From contig CM033116.1 of the NCBI GenBank assembly GCA_019321725.1, positions 11,488,841-11,552,840 on the forward strand: a DNA stretch of 64,000 bases, read 5' to 3'. Of the stretch, positions 46,500-59,327 are shown one piece after another. How positions within the stretch are numbered: the stretch's first letter is position 1; every line of letters starts with the position of its first letter. A program made the translations under genes and the position numbers. A model generated the notes under the pieces. It ran no database searches and had not been told where the DNA came from. It saw only the letters and a list, made by a program, of their open reading frames with translations. The DNA is from Paulownia fortunei (taxonomy: Eukaryota; Streptophyta; Magnoliopsida; Lamiales; Paulowniaceae).

Positions 46500-48290
46500 T
46501 TTATTTATGTTAATACTCAACTAATAAACATGTAATTTTATACTTATAAATTTACATAAATAATAAAATAATATAAGCCATAGACTCGAAAATTCGCATA
46601 GTTTTCAATCATCATCTATATTGCATATATCTTATTATCATAAATATAATTTTAAAATACACAATCTATAAAGTTCTAGACAAGAATCACACAAGTCTTC
46701 CAATCTAAGAACTCTTACTTAATCACATAATTTTAACATGCATCATGCTATACAAGGTCCTATGAAACTTATAATTATAGCATAATTACAAATATATAAT
46801 AATATATTATATAAAATTAGCATAAAGTGCATTACACGTTTCCAATTACTATAACATGACTATGAATATATAATCAGCTATCTCAAAAGAATATATATCA
46901 AATCCCATTTTAAGGCATATACATATGAGATATCATGTTCGTCATCCCTTTTGAAAGCCAAACAGTTGGAGTGAAATTCAAGATACGAGGACTAGTGTTC
47001 ATCCTTAAAGATAAATGATTTCCTCATCTTGAGTTCAATCTCTTTCGCCCTCCACATCTTAATTAACCTTGATCTTAGTATCTTAAGTGCTATCTGTTTA
47101 TTTAAGTCAATTATTTCTTTAACTATGTCACTCCAATACTCAGGTAATGAATTTCTTTTTATTTAAACTTCTATCTCAAATTCGCCAAAATAGTAAACTA
47201 AATGAAGAAGCTCCAAGCGCTTCTCTTTCAATATTTTAAGAAGAAATGGATTTATTTTATAACGCCTCATATCTTTCAACTTTGTAAAATGCTCTGGAGT
47301 TCTTCTTTCTCTAGCCTTCCCCCCGCCCCCGAGGATCCTAAAATTGTATTTGCTTCTCACAGTATCTAGAAAATGAGAATTAATATTAGATCAAATACGA
47401 AGCCAATCATAATAATTATAGTATAAGATGAAAAACTTAAACACATAATCACAAACATGCTCAATTTTGTAATTTCATTATGTGGAAAAACTATTTTTCA
47501 TACACAATAAGATGACATATTATTAAAAAAAAGTGTTATAATTTTCATCCAATTAGCTAACAAGAACGAAATATTTTTTTTACAACTTACATAAAAAAAT
47601 TCAGATTTTTTTTGTGTGGAAAATATTTTATTTCTATAATTTTAAATAATTTTTAGCATACAAAAATTTAGGAAAAATATTTTTAAAATTTTGAGAAATA
47701 AATTAAGAATTATAGAAAAATCCATAATTAAATTTTGTAGATTTGTTTTTCATAAAAGTCTACCATCAGAGAAGGCTTCACTCCCCCACACACATTGCCG
47801 TGTGTGGGCCACATTATTTTATGCAGTTGATGTGTTAGAGACGCACAAAGTAGGCCCATGGCCTACATACACCACCTTATTAGTATTTTTCGACTATTCT
47901 ATTCTGGCTATCCACCATTTTGAGGATGTTCAATTGGACAACTCTAACCTAGTGTTTGAAGGACATGCAATGCGAGGCGAGAGTGGGATAGGAATGATAC
48001 TATTCATCATCTTCTCCAATCTTTTCAGAAAAATTGAGACCCGATTCAAATTTGATAGATCATATCTACTTCCCTTTTAAACCAATTTTTATGTATAATA
48101 TATGATCAAAAAGAATTTTTCACGTAGATTCTAACTTTATAAATTTCATGCCATGAAATGCACCGTACACAAATAGATATGGTACTAAAATTTTGGTTAG
48201 TCCATATTTCTCTTAATATGCAAAATATTAAAGTTTGATTTATAGAAATGATTTTATATTACATAAACATGCCTCTGTTAAAATCTGAAG
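46500..48290. other. AT-rich DNA without recognised genes
   Basis: A 129-codon open frame at 47691-48080 (plus strand) has no similarity I recognise and ordinary intergenic composition. A GC-rich CCCCGCCCCC word at about 47321 is the only compositional outlier. The copia-B 5' LTR might lie here, but I could not show it. Confidence 0.45.
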
Positions 48291-48299
48291 ACATATAGG

Positions 48300-48530
48300 T
48301 TACATTTGGATTGAAAAATTTGGATTTGAGGGGAGAATTTCAAATAACTCATTTTAAGATAGATTTGAAATCCATCACAATAATTCAAAAAATAGTTCAA
48401 AATAGGAGTTTAAAGATTTGAAATCCATTGAATTATAAAATTATTCAAACAAACTCAATGAATTTATTTTATGGATTTAAAATTTTTAAATTCAAATCCA
48501 TCAATTCAAATAAAAACATAATGAATTGTA
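48300..48530. repeat. MITE-like foldback element
   Basis: About 230 bp, dominated by ATTTGAAATCCA-type words facing each other. The left end has TTTGGATTGAAAAATTTGG and the right end, inverted, TTTGAATTGATGGATTTGA. The exact ends and target duplication are not clear. Confidence 0.6.
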
Positions 48531-48539
48531 CATGAATTC

Positions 48540-50515
48540 ATTATGAATAATCTATGAAAACTTAAATATTCGACCCACATATAAATGCAAGCTTATAGAA
48601 CATAAAATTCATGCTTTAATGCCAGACAAGTCAGGAACTCAACTAAACTACGCTTTAGTACCAATGAAGGAAAGAAACAGATTCAAGTTCCATCACCGAA
48701 ATGCTTCAAATTGTGGGTATTTTCTCCAAAATAAAAGTCACACCAAATATTGTAATAACGCCCTCCCGTTTGCACAAAATTTTCCCTATTTTCTATAATA
48801 ATGATGATTGTATATATTGTTTTACAAAAGGTGGGCGACCCATTAATCTAATTATTCCATGAGATAATATTAGGACAAGAGGAATATTAGTTTAGATATG
48901 AGACAATACAAGGCGGGTAACACATCTTGGCCAGTCCTAGTCTGAAACTTGTCCTGTTTGATTGTGTCCAATTATTCATATCTGTGTATGCAAATAATAT
49001 ATAAATATATGTGTGTGTGTGTGTGATTATTTGCTAAAATATGTATAAATTACATAAACACTCACATATAGAACATGAATTAGAAAAAAAACATAGTAAT
49101 TTGAGGTACTTTCAGTATAGAAAAACACGGAATATATTTTATGGAAAACTCAATCTTAAAGTAGCATGCAACAATTGTTACTTTGAGAACAGCCTAATTT
49201 TTTTTTATAAATAATAAAAAAAAGTGGGGATATCTAATTAAAAGAAGTGCAGAAGGCAAGTAGAGTGGGAAGTGGGGTAAGTCTTTGATCCTCCCAATAA
49301 TTGATGGATTGGGTTTCTAATTGGGTTAAACCCACTTGAACTATCCATTGTTATTCCTAGTAAGATAGTTAATAAAATACCTTTTTAAGTCACAATTGTT
49401 TGTATTAAGGATATTTATTTACAAGGATAAAATAAAGATTACTCCATTGGATTATGGCATATACTTAAAAAAAAATCTTCCTATATATATGCCCTTAGAA
49501 TTGATAGTCAACCTATTGGACCATTAACTCCATTTAGTATCAAATTGAGAAATTATTCTTGTAATGTTAAATTAATTGCCAATAATGTCTTTACAGGGGT
49601 GAAATACAGTTTACTCCTGAACAAAGTCATGTGCAACATTTATCCTATCCCGTTTCAAAAACTTCTACCTACACTTTATTCGTTTTTTCCTTTATTTTTT
49701 TATGAAAAAAGCGATAGATATCATAGCTTTAAGATGGTAAATTCGAAACTGTAGCAGACATAATATACTCCGGTACTTCATTCTCACCTATATCTGTAGA
49801 GGTTGCATTCCTAGGAAGAAGAGCCACTTTATTGGCTGTTCTTCTGACTTGGGAAGTTTTAGTCTTCTTTTGGTTTTATTTTTTTTCTTGAGAATTTTTA
49901 TTTATAATATTTTTAGTGGAATTTTATTGATTTTTGTGTGAAACTAAAAGTATATTATAATAATTATTTTTTGATATAAAATTTATAGAATAGATAATGA
50001 AAAATTATGTTTAGTTTTCAATAGAATTATTTTTAAAATAAATTTTAGGTGGAAGGTCTCATATTAATGATATAGTTAGCAATACAAATATATTAATAAC
50101 AGTTAGTGGGTAGTGGCGGACTCCAAATTAATAATGTATATAGTAATAAATATATATTAATAAAAATTAATGGATAGTTGTTGGTCTCATAATAATAATG
50201 TAGATGGTAAAAAAAAAATATTGTGGGTCCCTATTGTGTAGGATTAATAAGACATGAGTTGATTGAAATGAAAGATTGATAAATATTTTGCAATAATATG
50301 TTTGAAAATGAGGGGAATATAGTCGGGAAGTATTTTGAGTGAGAAAATGAGAAGATAAAATGAGTTAATTTCAGTGAGATAAAAAACTTGATATACGTGT
50401 GCGGTGTGTGCAACACGGACTAACAACTGCACTAGTCACAAGTAATAGAGTATATAAAAATATGGTTGTCATGTCCCAAGGGAGCATGTATGCAAGTATG
50501 TTATAACTTTAATAT
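48540..50515. other. AT-rich intergenic DNA with a short (GT)n run
   Basis: No genes recognised. A GTGTGTGTGTGTGTG microsatellite lies at about 49010-49024. Confidence 0.5.
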
Positions 50516-52283
50516 TACAAACACACGTGTAGGTTGTGTCAAATAATAAATTTTTTGGGAGTTCGAGGTCAATCCACAGGAAAGTTATTTGAAGTTTTTT
50601 GGTTTATATTTCTTAAACGATAGGTTTTATGTGATTTAGAATATAAATAAAAAGTTATGATATAACTAAGAAATGAAAGTAAAAAAATACTAATGATTAG
50701 GGATCCGCTGTTGACTTTGAATAGAGGAACGATTATTTATTCTTTTTACCTCTTTAAAGTATCATTATTGGAATCTATATATAATAAAGATTCCAATAGA
50801 AAGATGTTATCAAATACCTCATGCATTAAGGTAATCATGATATTGTCTTACTGCTTGTAAATTATCTCTTAACACCAATACTTGTTTATGAGATCAAGTA
50901 TTTATGCATAATTTTATCTACAACAAATCAAGATTTCATATTAGGAGTTGGTGTAGTAGAACCATAAAATAAGCTAAATGAACCCTAGTATTTGTTGTGT
51001 CATTGGTGATACATAAATCAAGAATCGCCACTAAAGAAATAGGGTTTTAACGTTAATAGTTATTTATGGAATTTAGTATTTATGCACACCCTTATCTACA
51101 ATAAAATCAAGGTTTCATGTTAGTAGTCAGTGTAGTAGAATCATACAATAAGTTAAACAAACCTAAGTATTTATTGTGCCATTGGTAATACATAAATCAA
51201 GAATCACCACAAAATAAGGAGAGTTTCAATAAAAAATTAAAACAATAATACAACACACCTAAATATTATGTACCTTTATAACCGTTCCTCTTCCTCTGTC
51301 AAGAGACTCACATTTTCTCCTTAACTAAATAAAATTTAGAAAGACATAATGAAAGTAGAAAAAACTAAAAATAGAAAAGAATCTAGAGAATACATTTATA
51401 TTATAACTAGAAAACTTGCATTACTATTGCAAAATTTAGCCTAAAGAAAGACTATAATAAAACTTTCTTTCCCCATCTAAGAATTTTTTTATGTATCTTC
51501 AATGACATCCAAGAGTCCTATTTATAATAGAAGAGTATCTAAATTGACATCTTCAAAATTCACTTTAAATTTACTTCAAATATGCTCTAAATTCACATGT
51601 TCTTTTCAAATATAAATATTTTCACATATATTTCTCCATGAAATCAACTTATTTTGGAAAAGTGATCAACATAAAAACTATGTATTTATCTATTAGCATC
51701 ATTTTTCAACTTGAATTACCTAATTCCAATCATTAGGGAGAACATTATACTTGATTTAAGGAAATATGCCAGTATAGATAGATCATTTCCATTATACATA
51801 TTTGGATGATTTTTTTGCTACAATCAAGCCTGAATTGGGCTGAGTTTCCAACATCAAATATTTCTTAAATTTCAAATGAAGTAAAATTTAGGTCCATAGA
51901 GTTTTTGAATATGAAGTTATGCCCAAAATACAAAAACTGCATAAGTTTGCAAACATGCTTATTTTGAATTTAATGCAAGTCTAACAATTACTTTCAAAGT
52001 CCACATGATTTCTTGCATATATTTTGATCCACACATGATAGACTTAGGCTAAAATGATTCATTTCTTCTAATTGTGATGCTTCTTTAATCCAATGAAATA
52101 TTATGTCCCAACTTGCTCATGAAACATATTGCCTTCTTTGGTTTTATTTTGGCTATTTTTGATATTTTTTGGTTCATTGATTTCCTAATACAAAATTTTA
52201 ATAAAACTATAATATTAACAAGAATAAAGAAAGGAAAGTATAAAGGATTTGATACAAATATATGTCAAAATATACACATATCA
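50516..52283 (-). repeat. Athila-like LTR, copy 1 (3' LTR of the deleted element)
   Basis: On the plus strand it ends ...CACATATCA at 52283 and starts around TACAAACACACGTGTAGG (TG expected). It is similar throughout to 55118-56998 and 59328-61159. It contains two units of a roughly 176-bp tandem repeat (50870-51228). Confidence 0.8.
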
Positions 52284-53640
52284 AATTCTCTCATACTTAA
52301 TCCTTGCTCGTCCTCGAGCAATCCTAAAATAAATCTAAACTAATCCACTTTCATAAGAAATCACAATTGCATTTAGAATATGGAACAAGCCTTTAAACCC
52401 CTAAGTAGCCCATAGAGGACGAATTATCGTCTCGTGAGGGTTTTCAGCAATGATACTCACAAACACCTATGATAACTAACTTCCAACCATTATTATCAGG
52501 AAACAACAAAGTAATATAGAAATAAAAGCAAATAAGTGTTGAATCTAATCCTTAATCATTCAAAAGTCAGTACATTTCCACAATAAGTATACTCAAATAT
52601 GTGTGTGAATGGGTAATGTCAATAGTGACAAAACCATGTATGTTTCAAACAAGTAAATTCCTATAGAACCTCACAAAAACTATCACCCAATCTCTAATGG
52701 AAATGTTAAACATCATAGGCTCTTATTTTGGTACAAATTTCTACACCACCGATGGCACTATCTAAAATTAAAAAGTTTTCAACAAAGGTTGTAATGGAGC
52801 CAAAGGGTAGTGATGTGGTTAAGAAATAAAAGGATAGGATGCAATAAAAGTTCTAAAAACTTCATAGGATTAGAGACGTAGAGTTTATCAATGAACAATA
52901 CTCATACTCCATGAATTTCAATATAGGGGCCTATTGTTATTGAATTGGACCCCTCTTTATCCTTCTTATTAGTTTTGCAACATTCTATTTTTAGTTGCAA
53001 CTCTTAATATTTTTAACACTTTGCAATGTTTTTTGTAGAAGAGAAACTGTCCCACACTTATCTTCTATTCCAACCTAAATTTTTTTTGCAAGCTCACCTT
53101 GTCAGTAAAATATCTCTAAAGCTCCAAATTATTTTTAGAACAAGGGAAGAATAATAATTATTTAGGCTAAGTATGAAGATAAGATTACCATAAAAAAAAC
53201 TTATTTATTGAAAGGTTCAAAGTGACTTACTATGAGAGATGTTCTCTTGGAACATCATTTAGAGAATAAGCTGATTTGGCCATGGTGCTAGAAAGCCTAT
53301 TGCCTTAAACATTTTCCAAGTGGTGCTCAATCAGTCGTTCACCTCGACAGACCAAAAAAAAGTTCTAACACTCAACCTCTTCATGTCAAAAATCGAAGAT
53401 TAAAGCGAGGGCATGAAAACTATCTATTTTGACATATTTGTCTCCACACCGAATAACATAATTATTAGTGTAAAAAGATTTGAGTATAATTATCAGAAAA
53501 ATATATTAAACAAAGAACAACATCAAAGTCCAAAACAATACCCATCATCAATCAAACCACATTATTCGTACTTAATTTTAATCGTGGAAGTTGGAAGAAC
53601 ATCTATGACTTAAAAAAATGATAATTCATAAACTTTTGTT
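52284..53640. other. non-coding 3' internal region of the Athila-like element
   Basis: It starts with the CCTCGAGCAA-containing polypurine-side word (about 52305-52322) and then shows no coding similarity up to the LOG block. Unlike the pol remnant, nothing here aligns by eye with the LOG copy 1 surroundings. Confidence 0.5.
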
Positions 53641-54413
53641 AAATTCACAAACTTGCCATATTATGTAAAAAAATAAAAATATAAAGGTACGTCTCAAGAG
53701 TGTTAAAGTTAAAGACTCTGCCATTTTTTTTCAATGTTTCAACATCAAGAAAAATGCTTGATTTTGTTTTTTAAAAAAAAATTAGAAAAACACACATTGT
53801 ACATACAAGACATGATATCAACTGTCCCCTTCCCCAATTTAATCAATACATTATCCCTAATGTCAGAAATAGAAAGAAAAGTAGAGTTTAGAAGATATTA
53901 CATAAAATATGAATTATTAAAAAATAAAATTGAAACAACATAATATATACACTATTAGTTGAAACCTTTAAGAATAAATTTCACAGGCCGAGAATCAAAT
54001 TCATTTTGTATTTTTGATCATTGTCCCTATTGGACCAATCCACACGAGCCAAGACTGGATCAGGTTTTAACACATATGCTAGAAGTTAATCAATCAGTTG
54101 GTTAGGTGTTAGAGCAGAAATGAGAATTCATTTAGCAAATGATGAAATAAAGTCTTTTTCTACAGCATGATCTACAAAGGATAGCAAACCATTAAAGAAA
54201 CCATTAACATTAAGAATATCTATACATTTATGGTGAATGTTAAGTTGTGCCCAAGAGACAACTTGGAATAATTTCTCTAGTGTACCAAAATCACCAAGTA
54301 GAGTAATAAATTCATCCGCATTGTTTAACATGTTAGGCGTCATGGTCAGAATATGTGACACTTTTAGTTCATCTCCGATGGTCATACATGTGATATTCTG
54401 TATTGTTAAAGAT
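53640..54413 (-). repeat. duplicated block, copy B (LOG 3' part plus flank)
   Basis: Same-orientation partner of 1640-2430. The right edge is abrupt: after GTTAAAGA at about 54413 the sequence becomes Athila RNase H end (DEQLFNISILPWFVDIIN). Confidence 0.8.
54000..54413 (-). pseudogene. LOG: LOG-like cytokinin phosphoribohydrolase pseudogene, copy 2
   Basis: The frame 54385-54128 reads [20 protein letters not shown], then the decayed hallmark [19 protein letters not shown] (PGGxGT is now LGDFGT), INILN-type and [20 protein letters not shown]. After a stop, a LOG-like tail continues in place (LTPNQLID, AYVLKPDPVLARVDWSNRD) down to about 54000. The N-terminal third present in copy 1 is missing here. 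It cannot encode an active enzyme. It lies inside the Athila-like element between pol and the 3' LTR, in the sense orientation. Confidence 0.78.
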
Positions 54414-54416
54414 TAC

Positions 54417-55110
54417 TATTAATAATATCAACAAACCAAGGTAAAATAGAAATATTAAATAGTTGTTCATCAAGGAAAATGTCATTAATGGGTGTGGTTT
54501 AAAATGAGTTATCACAAATAAGTTTCGACAAATGATCAACCACCACATTCTCTACTCTTTTCTTATTTCAAATTGTAATGTTGAATTCTTGGAGTAAGAG
54601 AATTCACCTAATCAGTCTAGGTTTGGCATCTTTTTTTGATAAAAGATATTTCAAAATTACATGATCACTAAAAATAACAACTGGTGAGCCACAAGATAAA
54701 ATCTAAATTTGTCCAATACAAAAACTACAATAAGTAATTCTTTTTCAGTTGTTGAATAATTCAATTGAGTAATATTCAAAGTTTTACTTGCATAGTAAAT
54801 GACATATGGTTTCTTATCTTTTCTTTATCCTAAGACAACTCCAACAACATAGTCACTGACATTACACATTATTTCAAAAAGTGAAGTACAATCTGGAGGC
54901 TGCATGATTGGAGCAGATGTAAGCATACTTTTTAGCTTAATAAATTTTTTTCCACAATTTTTAGTCCATTCAAAAATCGTGTCTTTTGTTAGAAGATTAC
55001 ATAAACTTTTAGATATTATACTAAAATCTTTGATAAATCTTTTATAAAAACTAATATGTCCTAAAAATGATCTTATATCCTTCACAGACTTTGGTATTAT
55101 CAAATTAACA
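54417..55110 (-). pseudogene. Athila-type RT end and RNase H remnant
   Basis: The frame 55103-54825 reads IIPKSVKDIRSFLGHISFYK, RFIKDFSIISK, FIKLKSMLTSAPIMQPPD and FEIMCNVSDYVVGVVLG, the Athila RT end with the start of RNase H. Further words in shifting frames are KPYVIYYASKTLN, YSTTEKELLIVVFVLDKFR, LKYLLSKKDAKPRLIR-like and INDIFLDEQLFNISILPWFV. RNase H is thus complete in outline but broken by stops. Confidence 0.9.
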
Positions 55111-55117
55111 AATAACT

Positions 55118-56998
55118 TAAAAGTTGTTTGAATTTTTTAGATTTATATTTCTTGAAAGATAGGCTTTATGTGTGGTTTAGAATACAAAGAAAAATTTATG
55201 CTATAACTAAGAAATCAAAGTAATAAAATTACAAAGGATTAAGGATCCTCTTTTGAGTTTTCGATAGAGGAACGATTATTTTATTCTTTCTACCTCTTTT
55301 AAATGCCACTATTGGAATCCATATATCCAATGGGAAGATGTTATCAAATAACTCATGCATTAAGGTAATCATGATATTGTCTTACTATTTGCAAGTTATC
55401 TCTTAACACCAATACTTGGTTATGGGATCAAGTATTTATGCACATCTTTGTTTACAACAAATCATGGTTTCACATTATCAATTAGAGTAGTAGAATTGTA
55501 TAATAAGCTAAATAAATCCAAGTATTTGTTATATCATTAGTGATACATAAATCAAGAATCATCATTAAACAAGAAGGGTTTTAATGCTAACACTTATTTT
55601 TAGGATTAAGTATTTATGCATACCTTTGTCTATAACAAATCAAGATTTCACGCTACTAGTCGGTGTAGTAGAACTGTAAATAAGCTAAATGAACACAATT
55701 ATTTATTATACTATTAGTGATATATAAATCAAGAATCACCATAAAATAAGAAGGGTTTTAATGCCAAAATTTATTTATGGGATTAAATATTTATGCATAT
55801 CTTGATCTACAACAAATTAATATTTTACATTAGCAGTTGGTGTAGTAGAATAGTACAATAAGTTAAATGAACCCAAGTATTTATTGTGCCACTGGAGATA
55901 CGTAAATCAAGAACCACCACAAAACAAGGAGGGTTTCAATTAAAAATTAAAATAATAATACAACACTTAAACATTATGTACCTTTATAACCATTCCTCTT
56001 CCTCCATCAAGAGGTTCACCCTTTCTCCTTAATTAAATAAAACTTAGAAAGACATAATGAAAGTAGAAAAGACTAAAAATAGAAGAGAAACTAGAGAATA
56101 TATTTCTATTACTACTAGAAAACTTACATTACTACTACAAAATTTAGCTTAAAGAAAGAGAATAATAGGACTTTATTTTCCGCTTTAAGTTTTTTTTATA
56201 TATCTTCAATGATATCCAAGAGCTCCTACTTATAGTAGAAGAGTGCCCAAATTGGCATATCCAAATTCACTCCAATTTGATTTAAAATATGCTCTAAATT
56301 CACATGTCATTTTTAGATTCAAATTTTGTCACTCAGTTTTCTCCATGAAATCAACTTATTTTGGAAAAGTGATCAACATAAAAGGTATGTATTTATCTGT
56401 TAGCTTCATTTTTCAACTTGAATCACCTAATTTCAACCATGAGAGAGAGTTATGCTTGATGTAAGAAAATGTGTCAATATAGATAAATCATTTCCAATAT
56501 ACAAATTTAGATGAATTTTTTGCTATAATTAAAGTTGAATTGGGTTGCGCTTCCAACAACAAAGTTGTAGTTCTATCTCTTGACTCTCAAATGAAGTAAT
56601 ATTAAGATCCATACGTCTTTTGAACATAGAGTTATACCTAAAATACAAAAACTGCACAAGTCTAAAAATATATTTATTTTGAATTTAATGCAAACCCAAC
56701 AATTACTTGCAAAGTCCAAATGATTTATTGCATATATTTTGATCTACACTTGATGGACTAAGTAAAAAATAGCCCTTTTCATCTAATTATGATACTTCTT
56801 TGATCCAATAAAATATTATCTCTCAACTTGCTTACAAAACATGTTGTTTTCTTTGGTTTTATTTTGACTCTTTTTGATCTCTTTTTGTTCATTAATTCCC
56901 TAACACAAAACATTAATAAAAGTATAATATTAACAAATATAAATCAAAGAAAGTATAAATGATTTGATACAAAAATATTTCAAATTATGCACTTATCA
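55118..56998 (-). repeat. Athila-like LTR, copy 2 (truncated 5' LTR)
   Basis: The plus-strand end GCACTTATCA at 56998 matches the other copies. The left end lacks the first 70 bp or so (the U5 side) and abuts RT sequence directly, which marks the deletion breakpoint. It carries three units of the 176-bp tandem repeat (55405-55945). Confidence 0.82.
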
Positions 56999-57507
56999 AA
57001 GTACCTAATATAGAATACCTAACTATATTTAACTTAACAAGATTTGATATGTTGATAAAAAATGAAAAACGAACTAAACAAAAAAAATAAAGTCAAGGAA
57101 AACAAGAAATAGAAGAATTCAAGGGAGAGAGGGGTCAAGGTCATGGATCCCCAATTTTACTTCATTATGAGTTTCTCAAATTTATGGTTATAATGAGTGT
57201 TCGATTGTGTGACAATGGGATTTCCAATTATACTTGATATTCTCTTTGAAGATATATCAATTCTACGATTAAAAGGTAACTGACTATATATTTATAACGA
57301 ATTCAACCAATTAATGATGCATTAAGCTCTATGAACCCCACTAGCTTTCAACTTTACGTCTATGACTGTTATATGTACTAAGCCTGTATGTCTATAGCAA
57401 CCTAGTCTATGACATACATTACACGAGCACTTATTGCAACCCTGCCCGTTGGTCTCAATTACAACAACAAAGATCATTTTGAAGTTGGCCAAACCTCCAA
57501 AATCACT
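56999..57507. other. non-coding DNA between LTR copy 2 and the MULE
   Basis: AT-rich leader-like sequence with no coding similarity. It may be LTR or leader of another retroelement. Confidence 0.4.
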
Positions 57508-57517
57508 AAACACATAA
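57508..57517. repeat. 10-bp target duplication of the MULE, left copy
   Basis: AAACACATAA, identical to 58890-58899. Confidence 0.9.
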
Positions 57518-58889
57518 GGAAAAAAGGTAAAGTTCGTCCTTTATGTTGGCTTATATAGAGATTTAGTACGTTCAATTAGCAAGATTTGATTTTAATATAT
57601 TAAGTTTTCAAATTTAGAACATTTGGTCTGAATTTCACCAAAAATTCTTTTTTGGTCAGAAAATTGCTAATATGGCACAAAAAAACTACCAGAATTTGCC
57701 GACATGGACAATAATTTGAGGATTTCTACTAGGGAGAAAAATAGCTTATGTGGCACTTATGTGTATTGTGTTATGAAAAAAAAACAAATATGTGCCACCA
57801 AGATAAAAAATGGGAGGAAAAAATTAAATAATAATTTATTTTATCTTTATTTTTTGTATTTAGTAAAATTTGAATTTTTTTTTTTTCTCATTCATCTTCT
57901 TTCCACACCTACCACCACCACCTGCTATCGCCCACCTGCCGCCGCCACCACCACCCGCCTTTTTCTTCTTCTTCCCAAATCCTCTTCTTCTTCTTCTTTT
58001 TCTTCTTCATCATCTTCTTCTTCTAAACCCTCACCCCAAACCACCAACCCATCTCTTTTTCCACCTAAATCTACACCACCAACCATAATCCATCTCTTCT
58101 TCTACCTAATTCCATAGCCCAAACTGCCAATCCATCTCTTCTTCCACCCAAATCCATACCCCAAACCACCACCAATCTCTTCTTCTACCCAAACCCAAAT
58201 CTAGACTCCAAATCACCACCCACCTTTGCCATTTATCTCTCCCCCTCTTGTTCTTGTTCTTGTTCTTCTAATAAGTTTTTCTTTATTTTATATTTTTGGT
58301 ATTTAATAAATTATTTAATATATTATATAAACTTCTTTTTATTTTGTTTATCATTAAAATTCAAATATTTTCTAACTTTTAAATATAATAGTTTACTAAC
58401 ATTTTATTTATTTATTTTCTAATTTATTTATATATTTATAAATTAAAAAATTATTTAAAAATAACATGTAAACTATTTTGATTTTTTTTAAATTTTACAA
58501 TTTTTTTAAGATGGAGAGATAAAAATAAATAATTAATTTTTTTAAATTTTACAAGTAGAGAAAGAATAAATATTAAATAAATTATTTTTTTTAGGTCTAT
58601 TTGGAAATTCCACATATTTTGTTTATTTTCATCCTTTTGTCCATATAATTTCCACATCATATAATTTTTCCTCCAAATTCAAAAATCCCCAAATTATAGT
58701 CCATGTCAGCAAATGTTGATAGTCTTTTGTACTATGTCAGCAATTTCCGGCCAGAATTGAATTTTCTGACAAAATTCTAACTAGATGTGCCAAATTTGAA
58801 AACTTAATGCACTAACATCAAATCTTGTCAATTTAACAGACTAAATATCTATATAAACCAACATAAAGGATCAAATTTATCTTTTTTCC
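57518..58889. mobile_element. Mutator-like non-autonomous foldback element (1372 bp)
   Basis: The ends GGAAAAAAG and CTTTTTTCC are inverted, and inverted similarity extends about 200 bp inward on each side (57518-57725 versus 58675-58889), through CCTTTATGTTGG, TTAAGTTTTCAAATTT and GCCGACATGGAC-type words. Long terminal inverted repeats with a 10-bp duplication fit the Mutator superfamily. The interior has no transposase: it holds a pyrimidine-rich tract (57890-58260) of CCACCACC and CTTCTTCTTC runs, with a roughly 50-bp degenerate repeat around CCAATCCATCTCTTCTTC, then AT-rich DNA. Proline- or serine-rich open frames there are compositional artefacts. Confidence 0.85.
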
Positions 58890-58899
58890 AAACACATAA
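58890..58899. repeat. 10-bp target duplication of the MULE, right copy
   Basis: AAACACATAA, identical to 57508-57517. Confidence 0.9.
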
Positions 58900-59327
58900 T
58901 GCATACTCAACACAAATCAAACAAAATCCAAACCACAAATAAGATATCAAATCATAAATCCATAAAAATGGATTCCAAGTCTTGACTTGAATTAGTTTAG
59001 CTCATGTTGAAATGAAGAAAGCACCATGTGTTCATCAACATCATGGGTTTACAAAATTTCTCAAAATTAAACAAATTCAAGAAGAATTTAAGAAAAAAAA
59101 AACTACAACCCACTAAAGAATCTTCACTTCTTCACTTGAATCTTCAATGCCCAAGGTAAGATCCTTCTCATCTTAAAGTAAATCCCCAGCTTCATCGAAT
59201 GGGTGTGTGAGTTTGAATGGAGTGTGTGAAAAGTATGAAAGAGTGTGTGTTTATGGAGAAAATTTGTGTGTGAAAATTAGGTGTATAGTGTGTCTAATAT
59301 ATAGATAAAGAGGTGTAACTTTAAAGT
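58900..59327. other. non-coding DNA between the MULE and LTR copy 3
   Basis: No coding similarity. It continues the sequence left of the MULE insertion and is GTGTGTG-rich near 59200-59300. Confidence 0.4.

Larger units (their letters stand above)
50516..56998 (-). mobile_element. internally deleted Athila-like Ty3/gypsy element carrying a LOG fragment
   Basis: Two related LTRs in direct orientation (50516-52283 and 55118-56998) flank 2.8 kb. Reading leftward from the right-hand 5' LTR: the LTR lacks about 70 bp at its U5 end and abuts RT/RNase H of Athila type (55103-54417), which abuts the LOG fragment (54413-54000). Then come about 1.3 kb of non-coding DNA, a CTCGTCCTCGAGCAA word typical just before Athila-like 3' LTRs, and the 3' LTR. 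Primer site, gag, protease, most RT and integrase are deleted. No matching target duplication was found. Confidence 0.78.

Noticed and set aside
47691..48080. 129-codon plus-strand open frame
   Set aside because: No similarity, no codon bias that I can see, and in AT-rich DNA this length can occur by chance.
57704..58117. Proline/serine-rich frames in the MULE core
   Set aside because: Low-complexity translation of CCACCACC and CTTCTTC tracts; open in more than one frame.
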